Origin: Corynebacterium sp. KPL1814
Lineage (GTDB): Bacteria; Actinomycetota; Actinomycetes; Mycobacteriales; Mycobacteriaceae
Direction of reading: 5' to 3'
DNA: 64,000 nt
Assembly (NCBI RefSeq): GCF_000478175.1
Contig: NZ_KI515778.1
Span: 71,237 to 135,236 of the forward strand
Positions 26,837-35,771 of the stretch are shown in pieces. Below the pieces are notes generated by a model that searched no databases, was not told where the DNA came from, and worked only from the letters and a program-made list of their open reading frames with translations. Position 1 is the first letter of the stretch. Every line of letters starts with the position of its first letter. A program made the translations under genes and the position numbers.

Positions 26837-28284
26837 TATCCTAGCCCCCGAATGAGCTCGAAGATCCCGGCGAGGTGAGCGGCAAGCGGCAGGCAGGCGG
26901 CGATGGTCAGGGACTCAAGGCGTTCAAACCAGGCGATGGTCGTTGGCTCCACCTCGCTCATTTTGGGCGTCCACAGTGGGGCGCTCAGCATCGCGGCAAG
27001 CAGGAGGGTGGCGACCACCGTTGGCGCCCAAGCGCCAGCAAGCCCATCTGCGGCAATCGCATGCACGGCGCACAGACAGGCGGTGAGGCAGGCAACCATG
27101 GCGACGAGCATGAGAGCCCAGCTGGCAAGCACGCGCCCGTGACGCGCGGCGTGCATGACCACCGTTCCAGCAACGGAGACGCAGAGCGCTTGGACGAAGC
27201 CGAGCCCGGTTAATCCGGTGCCGAAAAGCACGGCGATGCGAGACCCGATGGTAGCGGCGGATCCCGCCTCGTCCACGGTCCCGTCCGTGGCCACGAGGGT
27301 GCCGGTGCCAGTGAAACTGAGCGCGATAAGGGCCGGGATGAGGCAGAGCGCGATTGCGCAGCAGATGCCCTCGTAGGCGTACCCGGCGCGGGTGGCGCGA
27401 TTGTCCACATCGGGCTGGAGTTCATCAGAGACGGCAAGGTCTTGGCCCGCGGTGGGCAATTGCGGCACCTTGAGCCCCGCGGTGGCAATGGTGAGCGCGG
27501 GGGCGGTGGCAAGCATAGTGACTCCGGCGATAACGGTGCCCGCGGCCGCTGCGGTGCCGTGGCTCGTGCCGATGCCGGAATTGCCACTCAGCCCGGGAAG
27601 CAGATAGCTCACGGCCGCGATGAGCACTAACCCGGCGATGGTGAGCGCGCCGGAGGTTATCCGTACGGTGCTTAGCCGGGTGAGGTGGCAGGCTAATAAG
27701 GCCACAAGCAGCGTGGCACTGGCGGTGAGGGCGGCATAGGGGGCATCGGCAAGCGCGGGCGAAATAAGCGCCCATCCGCTTGCAGCCCCCGCAGTCAGGG
27801 CGAGCATGACAAGGGATAGCGCTCGCGTCCACAGGGCGAGCACGAAGGCCGCGACGGCAAGCCCGGCGCAGGCCACCGCCGGGTACGAGAGGACCCAGGC
27901 CACGGCGAAGGCAGCGGCAAGCCCGGTCCACGCCCAAACGATGGGAATGGCAGAGGTGGTGTCGTCGTGGCTCTGCGCGGCAAGGGATTCGGCGGCATCG
28001 CGGATGACGGGCGCGGGCCGCTCCTCGCGCGGGGCGAGCACCAGGATGGAGCCTTCCGCAAGCGGCGTGGCGGCAAGCGGTGCGGTGAGGTCGATGGCGC
28101 GCCCGGAGGCCGTGCTGGCGCGCCACGGCGAGGCGATCGCGGGTGCATCGACAAGGTCAGTAAGTTCTGCCATGAGCTCGCCGAGGCTGGAGCTTAACGG
28201 CAATGCTACGTCTGCTTCCTTGTGGAAGGAATCTGCATGGATGCGGATGGTAAGGCGCAGGTGATGCGCCGTTGGAGCGGTCAT
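26836..28284 (-). CDS. eccD: type VII secretion (ESX-4) integral membrane protein EccD
   Basis: EccD, 482 aa from ATG 28284, chosen because TTCGGGGGAATT directly precedes it. The frame is open to 28368, but those codons are unlike the family and cross the divergent promoter. An N-terminal ubiquitin-like domain (HHLRLTIRIHADSFHKEADVAL, to about residue 90) is followed by about 11 membrane helices. EccD dimers form the membrane vestibule of the ESX pore. It is divergent from eccC across about 150 bp and coupled to mycP. Confidence 0.93.
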   Translation of the reverse strand: MTAPTAHHLRLTIRIHADSFHKEADVALPLSSSLGELMAELTDLVDAPAIASPWRASTASGRAIDLTAPLAATPLAEGSILVLAPREERPAPVIRDAAESLAAQSHDDTTSAIPIVWAWTGLAAAFAVAWVLSYPAVACAGLAVAAFVLALWTRALSLVMLALTAGAASGWALISPALADAPYAALTASATLLVALLACHLTRLSTVRITSGALTIAGLVLIAAVSYLLPGLSGNSGIGTSHGTAAAAGTVIAGVTMLATAPALTIATAGLKVPQLPTAGQDLAVSDELQPDVDNRATRAGYAYEGICCAIALCLIPALIALSFTGTGTLVATDGTVDEAGSAATIGSRIAVLFGTGLTGLGFVQALCVSVAGTVVMHAARHGRVLASWALMLVAMVACLTACLCAVHAIAADGLAGAWAPTVVATLLLAAMLSAPLWTPKMSEVEPTTIAWFERLESLTIAACLPLAAHLAGIFELIRGLG

Positions 28285-28331
28285 AATTCCCCCGAATTGT
28301 CTCATGATTGTGGGCGTCCCCCTTGCCCAAT

Positions 28332-28346
28332 GCCACATATTGTGGC
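28332..28346. promoter_or_regulatory. palindrome in the eccD/eccC divergent promoter region
   Basis: GCCACA (28332-28337) - TAT - TGTGGC (28341-28346): 6-bp arms around a 3-bp centre, between the divergent eccD and eccC starts. It is a plausible operator for coordinate control of both ESX halves. The regulator is unknown. Confidence 0.45.
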
Positions 28347-28436
28347 TTACTGGTGGCGTCGTGTCCACCGCAGCGCGGGGAATCTTGGCAGGGGGCCAAG
28401 AGCGCTAAGCGTGTGGATCGGGGGAGGATTTTACCC

Positions 28437-31400
28437 ATGCTTGGGATCAGGGAAACCCACATCGTGGAGCCATTGACCGTGCCGCTCAGGGACGCGCCAC
28501 CGCCGCTTCCCACCGGCACCATCGAGGCAGAAGAAGTTCCAGAAGCGGTGCGCCCACAGCCGGTGCCCTTGGTGCGCTTGCTACTACCCATCGTGATGAT
28601 TGCCGCAATGTTGGGCATGGTGGCGCTGATGGTGCTGGGCGCGGGGGACTCGCGGCATATCAGCCCGGTATCCCTGATGTTTCCGCTCATGATGCTGGCC
28701 AGCATGGCCATGATGTTTGGGCCGCAAAATAGCGGGCAGGACCCGGATGAAACCCGGCGGACCTACTTGCGTCACATTAAGGCGCTGCGGGAAAAGGCCC
28801 TGGATAATGCCGGTGCGCAGCGCGCGCACGAGCTGTACCGGCACCCGGATCCGGAGGGGCTGGAACCGCTGGTGGGCTCGCGGCGCATGTGGGAGCGCGG
28901 GCCCGATGATCCAGATGCCTTGGAGGTGCGCGTGGGCACCGGTTCCACCACCTTGTGCTCGCCCATCAACGTCCCGGATTCCGGCGCGACCGAGGACCTA
29001 GACCCGGTCTGTGCGGTGAGCATGCGCCAGGCCATCAAGGCGGTGGGCACCGTGCCCGATATGCCGGTGGTTATCCAATTGCAGGCCTTTAGGTTTTTAT
29101 CCTTTACCGGCGATAATGCCCGCGATACGGTGCGCGCCCTCGTCATGCAGTTAGCCCTGGCGCACGGTCCCGAGACCATCGGAATCGAGGCCATCGGCGG
29201 CGAGTGGGAGTGGCTGAAATGGCTGCCGCATAGCCGGGAGCCAGACAAGGCGCGGTTTCGCATTGTGCTCGTCGATGCCCTCCTGACCACCGGCACCGAA
29301 GACTTCTTCCACGGCGATTCTTATACCACCGTCATTGAAGTAGGCGGTGCACCATCGTCCGCGTTGAGCCTGCGCGCGGAACAAGAAGGCTTGTGCCTCG
29401 TCGCGGCGGATACCCTGCAGGCGGTCACGGCCGCGGGCGTGGAAGAACTGGGTACACCCGATTATTTGGGCACTGCCGCGGCCACGATTATGGCCCGCCG
29501 GATGGCGGTCTTTCGCCGACCCGATAGCACCTCTGGGCGCCGGGGCAATGATTTGCTGGGGCTGCTCGGCTACAGCGGCGTGGATGAGTTGGCCGCTAGC
29601 GGCATGTGGCACGGACGCGATGGCGCCTCGCGGCTCATGGTGCCCATCGGCATCGATTCCATTGGGCAGCCGGTGACCGTGGATCTCAAAGAATCCGCGC
29701 ATGGGGGAATGGGTCCACATGGCCTGTGCATCGGAGCAACGGGTAGTGGTAAATCTGAGCTCCTGCGCACCCTAGTGACCGCACTGGCCGCCACGCATAG
29801 CCCGGATGAGCTCAATCTGGTACTGGTGGATTTCAAGGGCGGTGCGACCTTCCTAGGCTGTGACCGCCTGCCGCATACCTCCGCGGTCATTACCAACCTT
29901 GAAGAGGAATCTACCCTGGTAGAGCGCATGTATGATGCCATTTCCGGGGAGATGAACCGCCGCCAAGAACTCCTGCGCACCGCCGGCAACTTTGCCAATG
30001 TAGGCGAATACAACGCCTCTGCGGATGCCGTACGTAACTACGGCCCCTTACCGGCGCTGGTCATCGTCGTGGACGAATTTTCCGAGCTCTTGGGCCAGCA
30101 TCCCGACTTCGCAGAACTTTTCGTTGCCGTCGGGCGCTTGGGGCGCAGCCTCCACGTGCACCTCCTTTTAGCCTCCCAAAGGCTCGAGGAAGGGCGCTTG
30201 CGGGGGCTAGATTCCCACTTGTCCTACAGAATCGGCCTCAAAACCTTTTCCTCCGCCGAATCCCGCCAGGTCCTAGGCGTCACCGATGCTTATCACCTTC
30301 CCGGCCAACCCGGCGCCGGCTACCTGAAATCCGATGCCGAGGATCTCACCCGGTTTCAGGCTTCCTACGTATCAGGGCCGCTCGCGCGCCGGGCTGCACC
30401 TGGCGCGGGGATGCACGCGGTCACGGATCTGGAAGGTAATCCTTCCGGCCCGCCGCGCCGGGTGGAGCTTTTTACGGGATGGGCGCAGGACGATGCCGCT
30501 GTACAGAATTCTCCTGCGGTGGTGATGGATGAATCTACATCGGTTCTTACTGAGGTGGTTCGCGCCGCCGGCGAAGAGGCCGCCGCACGCGGCCAGGAGG
30601 CCCACCGCATTTGGCTGCCTCCGCTGCCACCGGTCATTGAACTATCGTCCCTCGATATGGAGGGCGCGGAGTCCACCGCAGCGGAACTGTCCGCGCCGAT
30701 TGGGATCATCGATAGACCCTACTACCAGCGGCAAGACCAATTAGTCATCGATTTTCACCAACACGGCGGCCACCTTGCCTTGTGCGGGGGACCGCAATCT
30801 GGCAAGTCGGGCGCGCTGCGCACGATAGCCTCCTCCCTGGCGCTTAACCGGCGGCCGGAGGATATCCGCTTTTATGTCATCGACTTGGGCGGCGGGCAGC
30901 TGGCCGCCTTGGACCGGCTCCCGCACGTTGCCGGGGTAGCCGGGCGCGAGGAAGGCGAGAAGATCCGCCGTATCGTAGATGAGGTGGCTGGGTTTATTCG
31001 CCGGCCGGAATCGCGTGAGACCTTCTTGATTATCGACGGCTGGCACCACATTGGCCCGTCCAACGCGGAGTTTGAGGATATAGCTGAGTCCATCACGGAT
31101 ATCGTCGCGGACGGCGCCTCCGCTAATGTGCACGTCGTCATCGCGACCTCCCGGTGGACCACGATGCGCCCGGCGATTAGGGATCTCATCGCCCACCGCC
31201 TTGAGCTGCGCTTGGGCGAGGCGCTCGATTCGCTTATTGACCGCAAGCTGCAGCAAAAACTGCCAAGCGCGCCGGGCAGGGGGCTTACACAGGCCGGCGA
31301 AAATATGCTGCTCGCGCGTACCTCGAATCAAGACATTGCCCATATCTGCCGCGTGCATGCGAACGCCGTTCCCGCCCCGCGCTTGAAGATGCTGCCCGCG

Positions 31401-32126
31401 GTCCTGACCCCAGAAGCGCTCGCCGCCCATGGCGAAGCACCTACTGGCGGCATCCCGTGGGGCATCGGCGGGCGCGACCTTTCCACTTTGGCGTGGAATC
31501 CGGAGCGCGAACCGCACCTAGTTGCCATCGGCGCCCAAGGCTGTGGCAAGTCCAACTTCTTGGCACAGATAATGCGCGGGATTAGCGGCCTTCCGCGCGA
31601 GGCGGCACGATTGGTGGTCATCGATCAGCGCCGCGCTCACCTGGGCACGCTGGATCAGGACATGGTCGCGGCCTATGCCGCAACGCAATCCAGTGCGCAG
31701 GAGGCAATCGTTAATACCGTGCGCACGCTGGAACAACGCTTGCCGGGGCCGGACATCACCCCAGCGCAACTCGCCGCACGCGATTGGTGGGAGGGTCCGG
31801 ATATTTATGTGGTGATTGATGATGCAGATTTGGTTAGCGATATCGCGCTGGCACCCTTAATCGATCTCCTGCCGCACGCGCGGGACATCGGCTTGCACAT
31901 GGTCATTGCCCGAAAAGCCGGCGGCATCGGCCGAGCACTGTTTGGCCAATTTTTTTCCGCGGTGCGTGATCTGCAACCAGCATTCCTGCTTTTCGATGCC
32001 GACCGCGACGAAGGCACCATCTTCGGGCTCAAGCCCAGCCACCAGCCGCCCGGGCGCGGGCAGTGGAGCATCCGCGGCGAAAACCTGGGAATCGCCCAGG
32101 TGGTCTATGGGGAAGGAAAAGAATAA
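28437..32126 (+). CDS. eccC: type VII secretion (ESX-4) ATPase EccC
   Basis: EccC, 1229 aa, is the FtsK/SpoIIIE-type motor that recognises substrates. Start ATG 28437 has GGGGGAGG upstream; an earlier in-frame ATG (28308) overlaps the divergent region. Two N-terminal membrane helices (about 45-95) are followed by three ATPase domains with P-loop Lys439 (GATGSGKS), Lys790 (GPQSGKS) and Lys1038 (AQGCGKS). Walker B-like strands are LVLVDFKGG, FLIIDGWHH and YVVIDDADLV. It is a single fused polypeptide, as in ESX-4, not split into EccCa/EccCb. The stop is adjacent to the next gene's ATG. No EccE gene is present, as in M. tuberculosis ESX-4. Confidence 0.96.
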   Translation: MLGIRETHIVEPLTVPLRDAPPPLPTGTIEAEEVPEAVRPQPVPLVRLLLPIVMIAAMLGMVALMVLGAGDSRHISPVSLMFPLMMLASMAMMFGPQNSGQDPDETRRTYLRHIKALREKALDNAGAQRAHELYRHPDPEGLEPLVGSRRMWERGPDDPDALEVRVGTGSTTLCSPINVPDSGATEDLDPVCAVSMRQAIKAVGTVPDMPVVIQLQAFRFLSFTGDNARDTVRALVMQLALAHGPETIGIEAIGGEWEWLKWLPHSREPDKARFRIVLVDALLTTGTEDFFHGDSYTTVIEVGGAPSSALSLRAEQEGLCLVAADTLQAVTAAGVEELGTPDYLGTAAATIMARRMAVFRRPDSTSGRRGNDLLGLLGYSGVDELAASGMWHGRDGASRLMVPIGIDSIGQPVTVDLKESAHGGMGPHGLCIGATGSGKSELLRTLVTALAATHSPDELNLVLVDFKGGATFLGCDRLPHTSAVITNLEEESTLVERMYDAISGEMNRRQELLRTAGNFANVGEYNASADAVRNYGPLPALVIVVDEFSELLGQHPDFAELFVAVGRLGRSLHVHLLLASQRLEEGRLRGLDSHLSYRIGLKTFSSAESRQVLGVTDAYHLPGQPGAGYLKSDAEDLTRFQASYVSGPLARRAAPGAGMHAVTDLEGNPSGPPRRVELFTGWAQDDAAVQNSPAVVMDESTSVLTEVVRAAGEEAAARGQEAHRIWLPPLPPVIELSSLDMEGAESTAAELSAPIGIIDRPYYQRQDQLVIDFHQHGGHLALCGGPQSGKSGALRTIASSLALNRRPEDIRFYVIDLGGGQLAALDRLPHVAGVAGREEGEKIRRIVDEVAGFIRRPESRETFLIIDGWHHIGPSNAEFEDIAESITDIVADGASANVHVVIATSRWTTMRPAIRDLIAHRLELRLGEALDSLIDRKLQQKLPSAPGRGLTQAGENMLLARTSNQDIAHICRVHANAVPAPRLKMLPAVLTPEALAAHGEAPTGGIPWGIGGRDLSTLAWNPEREPHLVAIGAQGCGKSNFLAQIMRGISGLPREAARLVVIDQRRAHLGTLDQDMVAAYAATQSSAQEAIVNTVRTLEQRLPGPDITPAQLAARDWWEGPDIYVVIDDADLVSDIALAPLIDLLPHARDIGLHMVIARKAGGIGRALFGQFFSAVRDLQPAFLLFDADRDEGTIFGLKPSHQPPGRGQWSIRGENLGIAQVVYGEGKE

Positions 32127-33290
32127 ATGTCTACAGAAACGCCTACATCCGCGCCACCGGCAACAATTACGGTGACCGTCATGGATGCGGCCACCATCTT
32201 TGAAGGCCCGGAAACCGTGTATCGCTACGATCTCGCTGGAACCGGCATCGTAGAAGGCAAGGCCTTAGGCCACGTCATGGACCAGATAGCGAAGATCGCT
32301 GGATCTGTCTGGCCGGACGTGGACGTATCCGTCATCGCGGATCCCTCGGGCACCGCCATCTCCCGGGAAGCGGTGACCATCCTGACCCGCCAGCTCAATG
32401 TAGCCGGCGCCCGCGTGCAGCAGGACGTGTCGCACGCAGCGGAATCAACTCCAGCACGAAGTACTGAATCGGTTGCGGGCGCCCCAGAATCCGTGCCGAC
32501 CGACCAGATGGATGTCCCCATGGAACGCGCGGAAGCGGCTCCGGAGGCAGGGGCTGAAGCCGGAGCCGGAACTGGAACTGGTGCGCGAGCAGGCAAGGGG
32601 CAGGAAGCAGGCACGCGGTGGGGCGATAAGCTGCGCGGTTGGATAGGTGCCATCGATATGTTTCACGTCGCGATCGTCGTGGTGATTCTCGCCGTCGTCG
32701 GGGCCTCGTGGTGGGCCATGAGCGCAAATGCGTCCGATGATGAGGACGATAGTGATGCCGGTGCCACCGCCGGAAGCGCCACCGCTGCGAGCGTCGCTGA
32801 TTCGGTGCCGGCGGAAGAAACCGGTGGTGGTGGCAGCGATGGCAGTGATGGCGACGACGGTGCGGCTGGCGACGCGGGCGGTGATGGCGAGCTCAACCCA
32901 GGCGAAAAACGCCTCGATATTGAAGGGCTCTCCGTTGTCCTTCCCACCGGATTTCAAGCCACCGTGGAGGAAGGACTGGTTACCGCCTCAGGAAAAGACC
33001 CTGATTTGAGGATCCTCTTAGCGTCGGACTCGCTTTTTAACGTTCCGGCCAAGGCGCTCTTTGATGAAATAAAAGCGCAGGTGGATAAGGATCCGGAACT
33101 GCGCGATGTATCCGAGGACGCAGGGCGTTTGCACTATATAGAAGACCCCGGCGATGGCTCCGTTGTGGAATGGACCATCTGGGAAGATACCGGACACCAC
33201 ATGTCGGTGGGGTGCCATACCCGCCATAACGCCAATGCCGTGCAAAAAGCCGCGTGCCGGATGGCCACCGAGTCCCTGAGTAAGAAATAA
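32127..33290 (+). CDS. type VII secretion-associated protein, Rv3446c family
   Basis: 387 aa. N-terminal soluble domain (about 1-110), Ala/Glu/Gly-rich linker, one membrane helix (about 178-197), an acidic Gly/Asp/Ser spacer, and a C-terminal domain outside the membrane (RLDIEGLSVVLPTGFQA to the end). This layout and its place directly after eccC match the family typified by Rv3446c of ESX-4. Its role in the secretion machine is not established. It starts immediately after the eccC stop (TAAATG) and precedes the WXG100 pair. Confidence 0.85.
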   Translation: MSTETPTSAPPATITVTVMDAATIFEGPETVYRYDLAGTGIVEGKALGHVMDQIAKIAGSVWPDVDVSVIADPSGTAISREAVTILTRQLNVAGARVQQDVSHAAESTPARSTESVAGAPESVPTDQMDVPMERAEAAPEAGAEAGAGTGTGARAGKGQEAGTRWGDKLRGWIGAIDMFHVAIVVVILAVVGASWWAMSANASDDEDDSDAGATAGSATAASVADSVPAEETGGGGSDGSDGDDGAAGDAGGDGELNPGEKRLDIEGLSVVLPTGFQATVEEGLVTASGKDPDLRILLASDSLFNVPAKALFDEIKAQVDKDPELRDVSEDAGRLHYIEDPGDGSVVEWTIWEDTGHHMSVGCHTRHNANAVQKAACRMATESLSKK

Positions 33291-33311
33291 CCAGAAAAGT
33301 TTTAACTTACT

Positions 33312-33351
33312 GGGAACCATATGGCCCTGAGCTCAGTCCAATAACGGTGAG
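33312..33351 (+). promoter_or_regulatory. 40-bp ESX leader element, copy 1 (before the WXG100 genes)
   Basis: GGGAACCAT (33312-33320), TGG, CAGTCCAAT and GGTGAG match the element at 39261-39300 in order and spacing (31 of 40 positions). It contains the palindrome CCATATGG. It begins 111 nt before the first WXG100 ATG. The TTTTCGGGGGAAAT box at 33366-33379 follows. Confidence 0.6.
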
Positions 33352-33422
33352 AAAGCACAGAAGCTTTTTCGGGGGAAATCACACTCAACATCTCTTCCCG
33401 CCCTAAGGAGGGGCGCACTGTT

Positions 33423-33737
33423 ATGTCTCAGACTTTTAAGACACAAGCCGATGTCATGGTCTCCACCGCCGGCCGCGTGGATAACACCAATGACGAAGTC
33501 CAAGGCGAGCTCACCCGCCTGCAGGGTGTAGTGGATTCTGTCCGCGGCAGCTGGGCCGGCCAGGCGCAGGTTTCATTCGATAACTTGATGCAGCGCTACA
33601 GCACCTCCGCGCAACAACTGCGCGAGGCATTGACGTCGATTTCTGAAAACATCCGCAGCAATGCCCGCAACTTTGACAACGTCGAAGCCGAAAATACCCA
33701 GGCCTTCTCCAATGTTGGCGGCGGCCTCGCCCTGTAA
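33423..33737 (+). CDS. esxU: WXG100 protein, ESX-4 substrate (EsxU position)
   Basis: 104 aa, a two-helix hairpin with the W-x-G turn as W44-A-G46 (RGSWAGQAQ). It is probably the partner that carries the C-terminal secretion signal. The usual YxxxD/E appears here as F84-DNV-E88, with Phe in place of Tyr. AAGGAGGGGCG before the ATG is a very strong ribosome-binding site, in line with high expression. It forms a pair with the next gene, presumably exported as a heterodimer. The symbol is by synteny with M. tuberculosis (eccC4, Rv3446c, esxU, esxT, rplM). Confidence 0.85.
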   Translation: MSQTFKTQADVMVSTAGRVDNTNDEVQGELTRLQGVVDSVRGSWAGQAQVSFDNLMQRYSTSAQQLREALTSISENIRSNARNFDNVEAENTQAFSNVGGGLAL

Positions 33738-33781
33738 CCCAGCCACCTCCACCAGCAACTTCGAAAGGAACCATTTTCCAC

Positions 33782-34069
33782 ATGTCCGAGATCAAGTACC
33801 AATTCGGCGCCATCTCTTCTGCCGCAGCTGATATCAACGCCACCTCCGGCCGCATCAACAGCACCTTGGCCGACCTCAAATCCCGCCTCCAGCCCATGGT
33901 GAGTACGTGGGAAGGTGAATCCGCAGTGGCTTATAACCAGGCGCAGGCCAAGTGGGATAAGGCAGCACAAGAACTCAACACCGTGCTGGCGACCATCTCC
34001 AAGACCGTCTCTCAGGGCAATGACGCCATGAGCGATGTCAACCGCCGCGCCGCCGCTAGCTGGGGCTAA
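33782..34069 (+). CDS. esxT: WXG100 protein, ESX-4 substrate (EsxT position)
   Basis: 95 aa, ESAT-6-like: IKYQFGAISSAAADINATSG, then the turn motif W43-E-G45 and a second helix ending MSDVNRRAAASWG. No YxxxD/E tail, as expected for the partner lacking the signal. It starts 44 bp after the first WXG100 gene with GAAAGGAA upstream. A terminator follows at 34247. Symbol by synteny. Confidence 0.87.
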   Translation: MSEIKYQFGAISSAAADINATSGRINSTLADLKSRLQPMVSTWEGESAVAYNQAQAKWDKAAQELNTVLATISKTVSQGNDAMSDVNRRAAASWG

Positions 34070-34246
34070 CGCACTGATGGTGGTATCTAACTAACCTGTT
34101 TCTCTAAGCACGGTAGGAGGGACGAGCGGCGCCTGTGCCTGTATCCAACCGGCAGGAGGCGAACGCAGCCGCCGTCCCCGCACAGCGCTAATCGCAGAAG
34201 CTAACCGCAGAAACCACCACAGAAACCGCCGCCTAGCACCTCTTTT

Positions 34247-34290
34247 ACCGGTACCTTTTCTTCCTGAGAAGGTGCCGGTTTCGGCGTTTT
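34247..34290 (+). terminator. terminator of the eccC-esx operon
   Basis: ACCGGTACCTTTTC (34247-34260) pairs with GAGAAGGTGCCGGT (34266-34279), followed by TTCGGCGTTTT. Confidence 0.8.
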
Positions 34291-34318
34291 GGTGTTTTCT
34301 ATAGGTCACGGCTAAAGT
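34289..34318 (+). promoter_or_regulatory. promoter of rplM-rpsI
   Basis: TTGGTG (34289-34294), 18-bp spacer, TAAAGT (34313-34318). The -10 is the same hexamer as at rpsH. Confidence 0.55.
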
Positions 34319-34453
34319 TGTAGCCCTATGTGTTCGCTCGTCGGCAAGCAGCTGGCGAAGCGCTTCCCGCAGGTCTCCACCGGCCGCTGTTGGGAAGCGA
34401 ATGGATGCTTAGCGCTGGCCGGCAGTTCCGAGACAGACTTTCAAGGAGTCATT

Positions 34454-34897
34454 TTGTCTACTTTCCACCCAAAGAGCGGTGACATCACCCGCAAGTGGTA
34501 CGTCATCGATGCTACTGACGTGGTACTGGGCAAGCTTGCTTCCACCGTGGCAGACCTGCTGCGCGGCAAGCACAAGCCACAGTTCGCACCCAACGTTGAC
34601 ACCGGTGACCACGTCATCATCATCAACGCTGACAAGATTCACGTTTCTTCCACCAAGCGCGACCGCGAAATGCGCTACCGCCACTCCGGCTACCCGGGCG
34701 GTCTGAAGTCCATGACCCTGGGTCAGTCTTTGGACGCCAACCCGGTCCGCGTTATCGAAGAATCTGTTGCCGGCATGATGCCGCACAACAAGCTCTCCCG
34801 CGCTTCCATCAAGAAGCTGCACGTCTTCACAGGCGATGAGCACCCGTACGCCGGTCAGAAGCCGGAAACCTTCGAGTTTAAGCAGGTGGCACAGTAA
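34454..34897 (+). CDS. rplM: 50S ribosomal protein L13
   Basis: L13, 147 aa, is an early 23S-binding assembly protein. The start is TTG at 34454 with AAGGAG 5 nt upstream; the protein then begins (M)[19 protein letters not shown] as in relatives. [17 protein letters not shown] and [17 protein letters not shown] are signatures. The stop overlaps the rpsI ATG (TAATG). Confidence 0.97.
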   Translation: MSTFHPKSGDITRKWYVIDATDVVLGKLASTVADLLRGKHKPQFAPNVDTGDHVIIINADKIHVSSTKRDREMRYRHSGYPGGLKSMTLGQSLDANPVRVIEESVAGMMPHNKLSRASIKKLHVFTGDEHPYAGQKPETFEFKQVAQ

Positions 34898-35439
34898 TGG
34901 CTGAGCAGAACATCGACAACAATGTAGCCGAGGCTGCTGACATCGCTGCAGCAAGCGCCGCTACCGAAGAGTTCACCAACACCATCGGTGATTCGTTGGC
35001 TAGCGCCAACGCTGAGACCGAGGCAGAGGTTGAGACCGCTGCTCCGGTCCACGAGGGCCCAATTCAGACCGTCGGTCGCCGTAAGCGCGCCGTCGCTCGC
35101 GTTCGCCTCGTTGCTGGCTCCGGCCAGATCGTGGTCAACGGCCGCGAGTTCGCTGAGTACTTCCCGAACAAGCTGCACCAGCAGGACATCCTCACCCCGC
35201 TGACCCTGCTGGACCGCGAGAACCAGTTTGACCTGAAGGTCACCGTTAACGGTGGTGGTCCGACCGGTCAGTCCGGCGCCCTGCGCCTGGCTATCGCTCG
35301 TGCACTGAACATCTACAACCCGGCTGATCGTTCCGCCCTGAAGAAGGCTGGTTTGCTCACCCGTGACGCTCGTGCAGTTGAGCGTAAGAAGGCTGGTCTG
35401 CACAAGGCACGTCGCGCACCGCAGTACTCCAAGCGTTAA
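34897..35439 (+). CDS. rpsI: 30S ribosomal protein S9
   Basis: S9, 180 aa; its C-terminal Lys-Arg contacts P-site tRNA (RAPQYSKR end intact). An acidic Ala/Glu-rich N-terminal extension of about 50 residues precedes the core ([32 protein letters not shown]). Such extensions are known in corynebacteria and mycobacteria. Coupled to rplM. Confidence 0.97.
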   Translation: MAEQNIDNNVAEAADIAAASAATEEFTNTIGDSLASANAETEAEVETAAPVHEGPIQTVGRRKRAVARVRLVAGSGQIVVNGREFAEYFPNKLHQQDILTPLTLLDRENQFDLKVTVNGGGPTGQSGALRLAIARALNIYNPADRSALKKAGLLTRDARAVERKKAGLHKARRAPQYSKR

Positions 35440-35474
35440 TCTCGCTTCTACTGCGCCCGCAAGCGCCATACACT

Positions 35475-35517
35475 GCCGCTGCTTCCCATTCTGGGAGGCG
35501 GCGGCTTTGTCGTTTTA
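35475..35517 (+). terminator. terminator of rplM-rpsI
   Basis: GCCGCTGCTTCCC (35475-35487) pairs with GGGAGGCGGCGGC (35493-35505), then TTTGTCGTTTTA. Stem and tail resemble the rplQ terminator. Confidence 0.85.
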
Positions 35518-35675
35518 TTGCTCTTAGCGATGCCCCTCTCCGGTCAAGTCGGCTAAACTCGCCTGGCCGGCCCTCGATGGCCTCTTAACGCTTAACCGTG
35601 TTCGGGGCATGAGCGGCCCCGCTGAGACCGTAGTGAGCCCGTAGGCACCGCGATGCGCCACGGCACTGCGGAGTA

Positions 35676-35732
35676 GAAAAAGCCCGCTTCCAGTCGCGGA
35701 AGCATTAATGCGCAGTGCGATGGAAGCGGGCT
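35676..35732 (-). terminator. terminator of the BCCT transporter gene
   Basis: AGCCCGCTTCCA (35681-35692) and TGGAAGCGGGCT (35721-35732) form a perfect 12-bp stem with a 28-nt loop. On the minus strand it ends in TTTTTC. Confidence 0.85.
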
Positions 35733-35771
35733 AGCGGCAAGGGGAAGGGGAAGGCCGATTAAACAGAGAGA

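Larger units (their letters stand above)
34070..34453. other. esx terminator, rplM promoter and leader
   Basis: No gene. Terminator at 34247-34290, rplM promoter at 34289-34318, then a leader of about 130 nt. The leader frame is open into rplM from 34328, but its residues are unlike L13 and the rplM ribosome-binding site is at 34443. The first about 170 bases (34070-34240) are GC-rich with no recognisable element. Confidence 0.5.
35440..35771. other. rpsI-BCCT intergenic region
   Basis: It holds two terminators: one for rpsI (35475) and one for the convergent BCCT gene (35676). Between them are about 160 GC-rich bases with short self-complementary runs (CGGGGC/GCCCCG near 35605) and an isolated -10-like TAAACT (35554-35559). 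No ORF or known RNA family is recognised. Confidence 0.5.

Noticed and set aside
34328..34453. N-terminal extension of L13
   Set aside because: AAGGAG at 34443 and the family start at TTG 34454; the upstream residues belong to the leader.
35520..35670. Possible small RNA or tRNA after rpsI
   Set aside because: No cloverleaf and no known family; only a -10-like hexamer without a matching -35.
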